Part shown: positions 1-5,309 of the stretch, one piece after another
Layout: each line of letters opens with the position of its first letter
Numbering within the stretch: the stretch's first letter is position 1
DNA from: Victivallales bacterium
GTDB taxonomy: Bacteria; Verrucomicrobiota; Lentisphaeria; Oligosphaerales; Oligosphaeraceae
Length of the DNA: 7,774 nucleotides
Direction: 5' to 3'
NCBI GenBank assembly: GCA_900769285.1
Contig: CAAGGB010000188.1
Coordinates: forward strand, 1-7,774
The notes under the pieces: generated by a model
Seen by the model: the letters and a program-made list of their open reading frames with translations, nothing else
What the model was told of the DNA's origin: nothing
The model's database searches: none
Translations under genes and position numbers: made by a program

Positions 1-12
1 CCGCTTCACATA

Positions 13-147
13 ACCGACGGCGAGGACGCCGTCGGTACCTCCCGCGCTTCCGCGCGGAGAACGTCCAGCCCAATCGTGGGCATTTTCGCCCGACGGCGGG
101 GGTGCCGTCGGGCGGGACGGGCGTCGTTGTCGCGGCGCCTTTTTTTT
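13..147 (+). ncRNA. Candidate structured RNA or structured 3' UTR: five tandem stem-loops ending in a U8 tract
   Basis: Read on the plus strand, this stretch folds into five consecutive perfect or near-perfect hairpins. H1 is 13-22/27-36 (10 bp, loop AGGA). H2 is 42-47/52-57 (6 bp, loop TTCC). H3 is 68-72/77-81 (5 bp, loop ATCG). H4 is 88-97/104-113 (10 bp, loop GGGGGT). H5 is 120-126/133-139 (7 bp with one G-U), followed by eight Ts. The last is a terminator, so the RNA is transcribed rightwards and begins outside the window. A TAA at 11-13 could be the stop of a plus-strand gene entering from the left, in which case this is its 3' UTR. Otherwise it is the 3' half of a non-coding RNA. I do not recognise an RNase P, tmRNA, SRP or 6S signature. 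GC-rich DNA forms chance hairpins easily, so confidence in a dedicated RNA is modest. Confidence 0.35.
120..147 (+). terminator. Rho-independent terminator, plus strand
   Basis: Arms GGCGTCG (120-126) and CGGCGCC (133-139) pair over 7 bp with one G-U and a 6-nt loop, followed at once by eight Ts (140-147). This is the canonical intrinsic-terminator layout. It ends a transcript entering from the left and converging on the minus-strand gene whose stop is at 171. On the minus strand the T-run reads as As placed before the hairpin, so it does not serve that gene. Confidence 0.72.
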
Positions 148-170
148 GTGCGTGCGTGTGGGGGGGGAGA
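148..170 (-). terminator. C-rich, G-poor tract after the DUF4832 gene (possible Rho-utilisation site)
   Basis: Directly downstream of the TAA stop at 171-173, the minus strand reads TCT, eight Cs, then ACACGCACGCAC. It is rich in C, nearly free of G and not self-complementary, as expected of a rut site for Rho-dependent termination. There is no U-tract hairpin for this strand nearby. A closely similar tract follows the RloB gene (3069-3086), and another lies at 7741-7760. The motif is seen in the sequence; the Rho role is inference. Confidence 0.4.
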
Positions 171-2399
171 TTACGGCTGTTGTGGGATGAAGGTCCAGGC
201 GCCGTCAGGGGCTTTGCGGAGGTGTCCGAGGAGGACGCGGTTGGCGGCGCCGTGGTCGGGGCGGAGGCGTTCGTCGGCGCGTCCCATGCGCTTGGGGAAC
301 CAGAGTCCGGTCCAGACGGTGTAGCTGTCGTGTGGGCTGTCGGCGGGGGGGAGGTCGAGATGGAGCTGTCCGCGGGTGTCGCCGGGCTGGTCGAGATGCG
401 CGAGGGCGTCGGGGGCGATGGTGTAGGAGCCGACCTTGGCGATGGCGCCGGCGGGGGTGTCGAGATGGACGAAGGGATGGATGGGGGTCTCCGGCTGGGC
501 CTCGTGGGTGCGCCAGGTGAGGTCGATGTCGAGTCGCTGGTCGGTGAGGGTGGCCTTGAGGTCGCTGATGGCGTAGTCGGCGGTGACGGTGACCTGTCCG
601 AGGAGATAGCGTCGGGAGCCGTCGTCGCCGTCGATGGGGAGCTGGATGAGCGGTTTTCCGAGTTGGTCTCCGACGGAGAGGTAGGCGTTGTAGGTGCCGG
701 CCTGGAGGTGTGGCGGGAGGGCGGTCTTGAGGGCGAGGGTGCGGGTTTCGGCCTTGGCGTCGAGGGCGACGGGGAGGGTACGGAGGGAGTGGGTGTCGTC
801 GGTGAAGACGGCGGCGATGCCGCCGGCCTGGTTGCGGAGGGTGATGCAGGGATAGAGGTCGGTGTAGGGTGGTGCGACGCCGACGTTCTGCCAGACGATG
901 GAGCACTGGAACAGGTTTTTCCGGATGGAGAGTCTGGCGTCGAGGGAGACCTGCTGCGGGAGGAGTCGGTAGCCGATTTGTCGGTTGATGTCGCGGACGA
1001 GCTCGCGGTTTTCGGCGAGGAATTCCTCGGGCCACCAGTGGATGGAGGCGTAGGAGGCGTGGTAGTCTCGGATGGCGTTGAGGAAGCTGGAGCCGTCGCC
1101 CCAGCAGCCGCGCTGCTTGGAGGGGCCATAGTGTTCGCTTTCGATGTAGATGGGCGCGTTGCGCCAGTAGGCCTGTGCGGCCTGGGTGTGGAAGTAGGCG
1201 AGCGGGGCGACCATGATGGAGTCGTCGCGGAAGCCGCAGCCGGCGTTGGCCATGAAGGTGTTGAGGTCATCGTCCTCCTTTTCGAGGGGGAGTCCGGCGA
1301 CGGTCTTTCCCTGGTTGTCGAGGAGGTGGAGAGTGGGTATCTGCTTTCCAGCGAAGGAGGGGTGGGTGAGGGCGAGGAGCTGGACTTTGCAGGCGTGGGG
1401 GGCGTTGACGGGATCGCGGATGAGCTGGTCGGTGGCCAGGGCGCAGTCGGCGGTCTGCGGGAGGGTCTGTGGGAGGGTGGCGGTGGGTGTCAGGGTGGGT
1501 GTGCCGTCGGGTGCGACGGTGAGGGTGGCGACGGTGATGCGTCCGTCGGAGCCGGCGTGGAGTCCGTGTGCGTTGGGGAGCTGTGCGGCGAGTGTGAAGG
1601 TCTTGCCGTGTGTCCAGCGTGCGAGTGGGAGGTCGTAGCGGAAGGCGGTGATGCCGCCGGGGCTCCAGGCGGGGGTGCGGAAGCCTGGGCGGGAGAGGAA
1701 GTCGTCCTGGGTGAGGATGGGGGTCTTGCGGAAATGCTTGCGGTGGAGTTCGACGTGCTGTTTGACGACCTCGGGAGGGAAGGCGTTGAAGGTGGAGCAC
1801 CAGGTGTGTCCTTCGCCCCAGACGCCGTAGGAGCCGATGTCGATGAGCTCGATGTCGGGGTGTCCGTCGTAGCGGGCGGCGAGCTTGGCGAGGAGGTGGT
1901 CGAGTTTGGCGAGGAAGATGGGGTCGTCGAAGTGCGGTTCCCAGTGGGTGTTGGGTGCGTCGGGGACGCGTCCCTTGCCGGGCTTGAAGCAGTCGCCCTT
2001 GGCGCCGGCGTCGCGGACCCACTTGGGCGTGGCCTGGAGGAAGCCGGTTTCGGAGCAGGTGATGCGGAGGGAGGTCTTGAGTCCGCGTTCTCGGAAGCGC
2101 TGCATGGGTGTGTCGAGGACGGCCCAGTTGAAGACGTTTTCCTGTGGTTCGATGGCGCTCCAGGGGAGTCGGAGGTAGACCTGTGTGAGTCCGGGCCAGT
2201 CGGGGAGGAGGTTTTCGGGCGCGAGTCGTGAGCCGTAGTTCTGGAGGCTGTTGTCGTAGTAGTGGAGGACCCAGCCCATGCCGGGGTTGGCGAGTTCGGC
2301 GCCGTTGTCGCGGAAGGTGCGCTGGAGTGGCGGCTGGTCGAGTGCCTGGGCGGCGGCGAGGCAGGTTCCTAGGAGGAGTGGTGTCAGGGCGGTCTTCAT
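171..2399 (-). CDS. Secreted DUF4874/DUF4832 domain protein, putative glycoside-hydrolase-like
   Basis: This 742-residue protein starts with a signal peptide: Lys2, a hydrophobic stretch from about residue 4 to 17, and a likely signal peptidase I site after Ala-Gln-Ala19. Cys13 is preceded by Leu-Gly-Thr, a poor lipobox, so export as a soluble protein is favoured. The N-terminal half shows the DUF4874 hallmark NPGMGW (38-43) and then a TIM-barrel-like region. Its segment YGVWGEGH places Glu196 where the acid/base of clan-A-type glycosidases often lies. The DUF4832 part includes IGYRLLP (about 475-480) and a beta-sandwich segment with the family-typical NVGVAPPY (from Asn505). No substrate is established for these families; polysaccharide binding or cleavage is inferred. 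The ATG overlaps the upstream deaminase stop (ATGA), and an AGGA lies 9 nt upstream at 2409-2412, indicating translational coupling. The ORF is intact. It ends in TAA facing a plus-strand terminator. Confidence 0.85.
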   Translation of the reverse strand: MKTALTPLLLGTCLAAAQALDQPPLQRTFRDNGAELANPGMGWVLHYYDNSLQNYGSRLAPENLLPDWPGLTQVYLRLPWSAIEPQENVFNWAVLDTPMQRFRERGLKTSLRITCSETGFLQATPKWVRDAGAKGDCFKPGKGRVPDAPNTHWEPHFDDPIFLAKLDHLLAKLAARYDGHPDIELIDIGSYGVWGEGHTWCSTFNAFPPEVVKQHVELHRKHFRKTPILTQDDFLSRPGFRTPAWSPGGITAFRYDLPLARWTHGKTFTLAAQLPNAHGLHAGSDGRITVATLTVAPDGTPTLTPTATLPQTLPQTADCALATDQLIRDPVNAPHACKVQLLALTHPSFAGKQIPTLHLLDNQGKTVAGLPLEKEDDDLNTFMANAGCGFRDDSIMVAPLAYFHTQAAQAYWRNAPIYIESEHYGPSKQRGCWGDGSSFLNAIRDYHASYASIHWWPEEFLAENRELVRDINRQIGYRLLPQQVSLDARLSIRKNLFQCSIVWQNVGVAPPYTDLYPCITLRNQAGGIAAVFTDDTHSLRTLPVALDAKAETRTLALKTALPPHLQAGTYNAYLSVGDQLGKPLIQLPIDGDDGSRRYLLGQVTVTADYAISDLKATLTDQRLDIDLTWRTHEAQPETPIHPFVHLDTPAGAIAKVGSYTIAPDALAHLDQPGDTRGQLHLDLPPADSPHDSYTVWTGLWFPKRMGRADERLRPDHGAANRVLLGHLRKAPDGAWTFIPQQP

Positions 2400-2941
2400 G
2401 CTTGTGGGTCCTGTTCGTGGGTGTTCTGGCGGAAGGGTGTGGCGGAGGAGAAGGACTCGAGGTCGTAGCTGATGAGGCGTGAGGGCATGGGGAGTCGGTC
2501 GAGGGTGACATGCGCCTGGGCGAAGAAGTCCTCGGCGAGGGTGTCGTGGAAGCCGGAGAAGACGACGACGCGGACGATACCGGCGGCGACGAGGATTTTG
2601 GCGCAGTTGGTGCAGGGCATGTTGGTGATGTAGGCGGTGGCGCCGGCGAGGCTGACGCCGTGCTGGGAGGCCTGGCAGATGGCGTTGATTTCGGCGTGGT
2701 TGGTGCGGACGCAGTGGTCGTTGACGACCATGCAGCCGACGTCGTAGCAGTGCGGTGTGCCGGGGAGTGAGCCGTTGTAGCCGGTGGCGAGGACGAAGCG
2801 GTCACGGACGAGGACGCAGCCGCAGTGCATGCGTGGGCAGGTGGCGCGTTCGGAGGCCAGCATGGCCAGCTTGAGAAAGTACTCGTCCCAGGATGGGCGC
2901 TGCCAGCTGCCGCCGGCGGGCTTCACGATTTTGATGTCCAT
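2396..2941 (-). CDS. dCMP deaminase (ComEB-like deoxycytidylate deaminase)
   Basis: This 181-residue zinc-dependent cytoplasmic deaminase converts dCMP to dUMP, feeding thymidylate synthesis. Zinc ligands and catalytic residues are all visible: His82-Ala-Glu84 (ligand and proton shuttle) and Pro109-Cys110-x-x-Cys113 (two further ligands). GYNG (54-57) followed by G-x-PHCYD (61-67) is typical of the dCMP deaminase subgroup rather than cytidine or tRNA-adenosine deaminases. An extra cluster (Cys35, His39, Cys40, Cys42, Cys65, Cys70, Cys77) could hold a second zinc, as in T4-type enzymes; this is inference. The C-terminal 25 or so residues are a polar tail beyond the core. The start is the ATG at 2941, where the family-like WDEYF segment (18-22) follows shortly; its ribosome binding site is weak (GAGAAAA). 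It is first in a two-gene operon with the secreted DUF4832 gene, overlapping by 4 bp, and has its own promoter at about 2998-3027. Confidence 0.93.
   Translation of the reverse strand: MDIKIVKPAGGSWQRPSWDEYFLKLAMLASERATCPRMHCGCVLVRDRFVLATGYNGSLPGTPHCYDVGCMVVNDHCVRTNHAEINAICQASQHGVSLAGATAYITNMPCTNCAKILVAAGIVRVVVFSGFHDTLAEDFFAQAHVTLDRLPMPSRLISYDLESFSSATPFRQNTHEQDPQA
2409..2412 (-). promoter_or_regulatory. Ribosome binding site of the DUF4832 gene
   Basis: AGGA on the minus strand lies 9 nt before the ATG at 2399 and inside the end of the deaminase gene. It supports the chosen start and coupling of the two genes. Confidence 0.55.
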
Positions 2942-2997
2942 GGTTTTCTCGAAAAAGCGGCTATTTGGGGTTACGCATTAGGGCGCGTGGGTGCGGC

Positions 2998-3027
2998 ATA
3001 ATATAAGCTGGATGGAGGGAAGGGCAA
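2998..3027 (-). promoter_or_regulatory. Sigma70-type promoter of the dCMP deaminase operon
   Basis: On the minus strand, a TTGCCC -35 (3022-3027) is followed by a 16-bp spacer and a TATATT -10 (3000-3005). An overlapping TATTAT (2998-3003) is an alternative -10. The expected start of transcription is near 2993, giving a leader of about 50 nt. This AT-rich island stands out in GC-rich DNA. The architecture matches that of the defence-operon promoter at 5093-5120, which raises confidence in both. Confidence 0.55.
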
Positions 3028-3068
3028 TCTGCGTGCGGGGGGCTTTGCGTCTGGCCATTTGGGACTAT

Positions 3069-3088
3069 GTGCGTGTGTGGGGGGGGCC
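3069..3088 (-). terminator. C-rich, G-poor tract after the RloB gene (possible Rho-utilisation site)
   Basis: Five bases past the TGA stop at 3093-3095, the minus strand runs through two Gs into eight Cs and then ACACACGCAC. This is nearly the same motif, with the same C8 length, as the tract following the DUF4832 gene. No hairpin with a U-tract is present between this gene and the next promoter. Rho-dependent termination is the best explanation, but it is inferred from composition and position only. Confidence 0.4.
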
Positions 3089-3092
3089 GGCA

Positions 3093-3746
3093 TCAGCCAT
3101 TTCGTCCTGGACGGGCGCCGGAGAGCTGCTGCCGGATTTTTTTCAGCCATGTTGGTTGGCTGCTTTCGAGCGCCTCGAGGAAGGTGCTGAAGTTGGTGCA
3201 TCCTGGTGCGGTGTAGGCGCCAGCCAGCGCGGATGCCCTCTCCTTCATGAGCTGATAGTTGCTTCGGCTGATCTGCCTGCAGATGGCCTCGATGTGCTCG
3301 TGCTGATTGGCCTTATAGTCACGGACTCCGGTCAGGCTGAAGATGATGGGGGCATTGATGTGCTTGGATTGCGTTTTCAGCAGGACTGGCTCTGACCCGA
3401 AATGGAGCAGGACGATTTGCATGGTGCATGGATTGGCATAGATGATGAAGCTGAAGAGGTCAGCCTGTCGCCCCAGGATGTCATGGAGTCGGTCGAGCAG
3501 GAGTCTGAATTGCTGATGGGGGTGCCTGTCGGTGTCGCAGAAAATCAGGATTGCCTCGCAGGCGTCGGCGTTCAGTTCGCTTTGGAAGCGTGCGGAGATG
3601 TTGCTGGCGCCCTTGGCGTTGATGACTTTGAAGTCGTAGCGGTTCCAGACGTTGAGTTTCAGGAGTGTTCGGATATAGGTTTCCTCCTCATAGCCTTCGC
3701 AGATGATGGCGATGCGGTGTTTGGGTGAGATGTCAGGCTTTCGCAT
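3093..3746 (-). CDS. RloB-family TOPRIM-like protein, effector partner of the AAA15 ATPase
   Basis: The chosen start (ATG at 3746) gives 217 residues. Near the N-terminus, IAIICEGYEEETYI holds the TOPRIM-type acidic residue (Glu17-Gly18, with Glu20 to Glu22). ILIFCDTD (66-73) supplies the D-x-D pair (Asp71, Asp73). YANPCTMQIVLLHF (103-116) matches the NPC...LLHF block of RloB proteins. Together these suggest a metal-dependent nuclease fold. Where RloB members usually have an acidic residue after NPC, this one has Thr-Met-Gln. The gene overlaps the end of the ATPase gene by 14 bp, with GGAG at 3754-3757 seven nt before the ATG, so the pair is co-translated. A start at 3794 would lengthen the overlap and lacks family similarity. 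The hand-counted GC of 3361-3420 is 53%, against 68% for 6301-6360 in the glycosidase gene, hinting at acquisition by transfer. Nuclease activity and target are not known. Confidence 0.85.
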   Translation of the reverse strand: MRKPDISPKHRIAIICEGYEEETYIRTLLKLNVWNRYDFKVINAKGASNISARFQSELNADACEAILIFCDTDRHPHQQFRLLLDRLHDILGRQADLFSFIIYANPCTMQIVLLHFGSEPVLLKTQSKHINAPIIFSLTGVRDYKANQHEHIEAICRQISRSNYQLMKERASALAGAYTAPGCTNFSTFLEALESSQPTWLKKIRQQLSGARPGRNG

Positions 3747-5001
3747 GATTGAGCTCCAGCAGGGCATTGAAGAGGTCTGGTTCGGGCAGGGCACCGAGGT
3801 GTCCGCGGCGGTATTTCTCTTGGAGGTCTGAGGTGTCGCGGATGCCGTCCTTGCGTGCGGTGAAGTCGGCGAGGGAGTAGAGATAGGCCTGTTTTCTGTC
3901 TTTGGCGGTGAACCATATCTGTTCCTTGCGGAAGAGCTTTCGGCAGTCGAGCAGGGCGATGTCGTGTGCGGTGGCGATGAGCTGCGCCGTGTGGTTGAGC
4001 TCGTTGTTGAAGAGCGAGAAGACGGCGCGTGTCAGCCTGAAGTGGAGGCTGTTGTCCAGTTCGTCGACGACCAGGAGTCGTCCCTCGTCCAGGGCCTGGA
4101 GGATGTAGCTGGCCAGAGCGGCGAGCTTTTTGGTGCCGGTGGAGTCAAAGAGAATGGACTGGACGCCGACGCCGTTGTAGACGGAGACGAGATGTCCCAG
4201 TTCCGAGAGGTTGGCGTTGGCGTTGATGGCCTCCTCCTGGGGGCGGGGTGCTGGGCTGTTGTCGGAGGACGGAGGCAGAGTTTGCAGCAGGTGGAGGTGA
4301 TTGTCGGAGACGTAGAGGAAGTCGTCGAGGGCGAGGTCGGCCATGCGGACGAAGGCGGCGATCTGCCGTTGTCTGGGGCCTGGCTGCTTGAGCAGCTCCA
4401 GTGTCTTGGCCAGGGGGATGTTGTTCATGTCGATGACCTCGATGGAGCTGGCGAACGCGGTGAGGCTGTCTCTCATGGTGGCGAGCAGGGGGAATTGCCT
4501 GGTGTCGAGCAGATGGATGAGCAGATTGCGTCGTCCGGCCATGCGCATGGCCTGCAGCAGCTTCTCGTCCTGGCACTGGTCGGCGTCTGGGTCGGGGCCG
4601 CGTTGGAGCAGCCGGGTTTCCCGGCCGTTCTTGAGCGTTGAGAAGCTCTCGCTGACATATTCGGCCGTCTGGGCATCGTAGGTGAAGGCGAAGGCGAAGG
4701 CCTCGTCCTGGACGGTGAAGCGGACAGAGAGCTGGCAGAGGTTGCTTGGGGAGAAGAGGTTTTTCTGTGGTCGGGCGTCGTGTCCGTTCAGCAGAATGTC
4801 CCGCAGCATCGCCAGGATGCGGGTGAAGTTGGTCTTGCCGCTGTTGTTGGGGCCCATGATGACGGCGGCCTTCACGAGTTTCTCGCCGGCGACCTCCGTC
4901 ACATTGCACAGGAAGCGCCGTGAGCGCATCTGTGCCTGCATGGAGAATTCCGTCTCCTCGTTGAAGATGAGCATATTGTTGACTTTCAGTGAGATGAGCA
5001 T
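3733..5001 (-). CDS. AAA15/OLD-type ABC ATPase of a candidate anti-phage module
   Basis: From the ATG at 5001 the protein has 422 residues, close to the usual AAA15 (COG1106-like) size. The N-terminus MLISLKVNNMLIF resembles the family's opening strand. Walker A is GPNNSGKT (50-57, Lys56). The signature-like segment is DSTGTKKL (286-293) in place of LSGGQ. Walker B is LLVVDELD (Asp313, Glu314), followed by the D-loop-like NSLH, and the switch histidine is in ATAHD (His346). The insert between Walker A and the signature is typical of SMC-like or OLD ATPases that sense and gate a nuclease partner, here the RloB protein encoded immediately downstream. An upstream TTG at 5094 is rejected as start because it lies inside the predicted -10 box; AGAGG at 5012-5016 precedes the ATG by 10 nt. 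AbiL, PARIS and similar defence systems pair such ATPases with TOPRIM proteins; the exact system type is not settled by eye. Confidence 0.9.
   Translation of the reverse strand: MLISLKVNNMLIFNEETEFSMQAQMRSRRFLCNVTEVAGEKLVKAAVIMGPNNSGKTNFTRILAMLRDILLNGHDARPQKNLFSPSNLCQLSVRFTVQDEAFAFAFTYDAQTAEYVSESFSTLKNGRETRLLQRGPDPDADQCQDEKLLQAMRMAGRRNLLIHLLDTRQFPLLATMRDSLTAFASSIEVIDMNNIPLAKTLELLKQPGPRQRQIAAFVRMADLALDDFLYVSDNHLHLLQTLPPSSDNSPAPRPQEEAINANANLSELGHLVSVYNGVGVQSILFDSTGTKKLAALASYILQALDEGRLLVVDELDNSLHFRLTRAVFSLFNNELNHTAQLIATAHDIALLDCRKLFRKEQIWFTAKDRKQAYLYSLADFTARKDGIRDTSDLQEKYRRGHLGALPEPDLFNALLELNHAKA
3754..3757 (-). promoter_or_regulatory. Ribosome binding site deciding the RloB start
   Basis: GGAG on the minus strand sits 7 nt upstream of the ATG at 3746, within the ATPase coding end. 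It favours this start over the in-frame ATGs further upstream. Confidence 0.55.
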
Positions 5002-5011
5002 GCCGTCTTGG

Positions 5012-5016
5012 CCTCT
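5012..5016 (-). promoter_or_regulatory. Ribosome binding site deciding the ATPase start
   Basis: AGAGG on the minus strand lies 10 nt before the ATG at 5001. It supports this start rather than the TTG at 5094 that overlaps the -10 box. Confidence 0.5.
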
Positions 5017-5092
5017 GAACAGGAGTTGGGTGGAAACAGGGCGCTTTTGTCGGGAGGACAACGGCCCACGCTTCTGGCCGCTGACATGAGGC

Positions 5093-5120
5093 AATATAGT
5101 TCCATGTGGCCATTGTGCAA
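5093..5120 (-). promoter_or_regulatory. Sigma70-type promoter of the ATPase-RloB operon
   Basis: On the minus strand, a TTGCAC -35 (5115-5120), a 16-bp spacer and a TATATT -10 (5093-5098) predict a transcript starting near 5086, about 85 nt upstream of the ATG at 5001. The -35 hexamer lies within one arm of the palindrome at 5110-5136, so a protein bound there would block RNA polymerase. Element spacing and the -10 sequence equal those of the deaminase promoter at 2998-3027. Confidence 0.6.
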
Positions 5121-5136
5121 TTTTTTTGCACGATGG
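5110..5136. promoter_or_regulatory. Palindromic operator-like site over the defence promoter
   Basis: Arms CCATTGTGCAA (5110-5120) and TTGCACGATGG (5126-5136) are complementary over 11 bp with a single T-G mismatch, separated by five Ts. The Ts lie in the loop rather than after the stem, so this is not an intrinsic terminator. Its position across the -35 box suggests an operator for a dimeric repressor. No DNA-binding regulator is encoded in the window; autoregulation by the ATPase-RloB complex or an outside regulator is possible. Confidence 0.5.
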
Positions 5137-5184
5137 ATATGTGGCGTGGCGTGCGCCGTGTGTGGCGGTTTGGTTCTGGCGGCT

Positions 5185-5190
5185 TATATT
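5185..5190 (+). promoter_or_regulatory. Possible -10 element of the glycosidase-mutM operon
   Basis: TATATT within the AT-rich run CTTATATTTA is identical to the -10 box of the two leftward promoters. At the matching 16-bp spacing the -35 would be TGGCGG (5163-5168), which is poor, so the promoter may be weak or activator-dependent. Transcription would start near 5197, giving a leader of about 110 nt. Confidence 0.3.
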
Positions 5191-5309
5191 TAGGGGCAGC
5201 GTCTGAAGAAGGCAGGCGATTCGTTCCGCGGACGCGGGACTGGGGCGCAGGTGTGCGTGTTGGGTGAGATTGGGCCACTAATCAAGCAAGAAAGGAACAG
5301 GGCGTCATC

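Larger units (their letters stand above)
5002..5309. other. Divergent intergenic control region
   Basis: This 308-bp stretch separates the leftward defence operon from the rightward glycosidase-mutM operon. I see no convincing gene in it. It contains the leader of the ATPase mRNA (about 85 nt), the defence promoter, a long palindrome, a weak rightward -10-like element and a glycosidase leader of about 110 nt. The stretch 5140-5167 is rich in GTGGCG and GTGTG repeats, without a recognised function. Confidence 0.6.

Noticed and set aside
23..26. The AGGA hairpin loop as a CsrA-binding site, making the 5' region a CsrB-like sponge
   Set aside because: Only one of the five loops carries GGA, so the repeated loop motif expected of a CsrB-type RNA is missing.
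88..113. The hairpin at 88-113 as a minus-strand intrinsic terminator for the DUF4832 gene
   Set aside because: The 10-bp stem is strong, but on the minus strand it is followed by GAAAATG rather than a U-tract.
102..2231. A 709-codon open frame on the plus strand opposite the DUF4832 gene
   Set aside because: The translation is Gly/Glu/Val-dominated low complexity with no domain motif. It is a by-product of the third-position GC bias of the real minus-strand gene, which has a signal peptide and family motifs.
1267..2805. A 512-codon minus-strand frame across the deaminase and DUF4832 genes
   Set aside because: It runs through two well-supported genes in another frame, and its product is Pro/Arg/Thr/Ser-rich low complexity.
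5002..5094. N-terminal extension of the ATPase to a TTG at 5094
   Set aside because: The TTG lies inside the predicted -10 box and the extra 31 residues lack family similarity. The ATG at 5001 has a ribosome binding site and the family-like start.
5115..5131. GTGCAA-T5-TTGCAC as an intrinsic terminator
   Set aside because: The Ts form the loop and no U-run follows the stem on either strand. It sits between divergent genes, where no terminator is needed.
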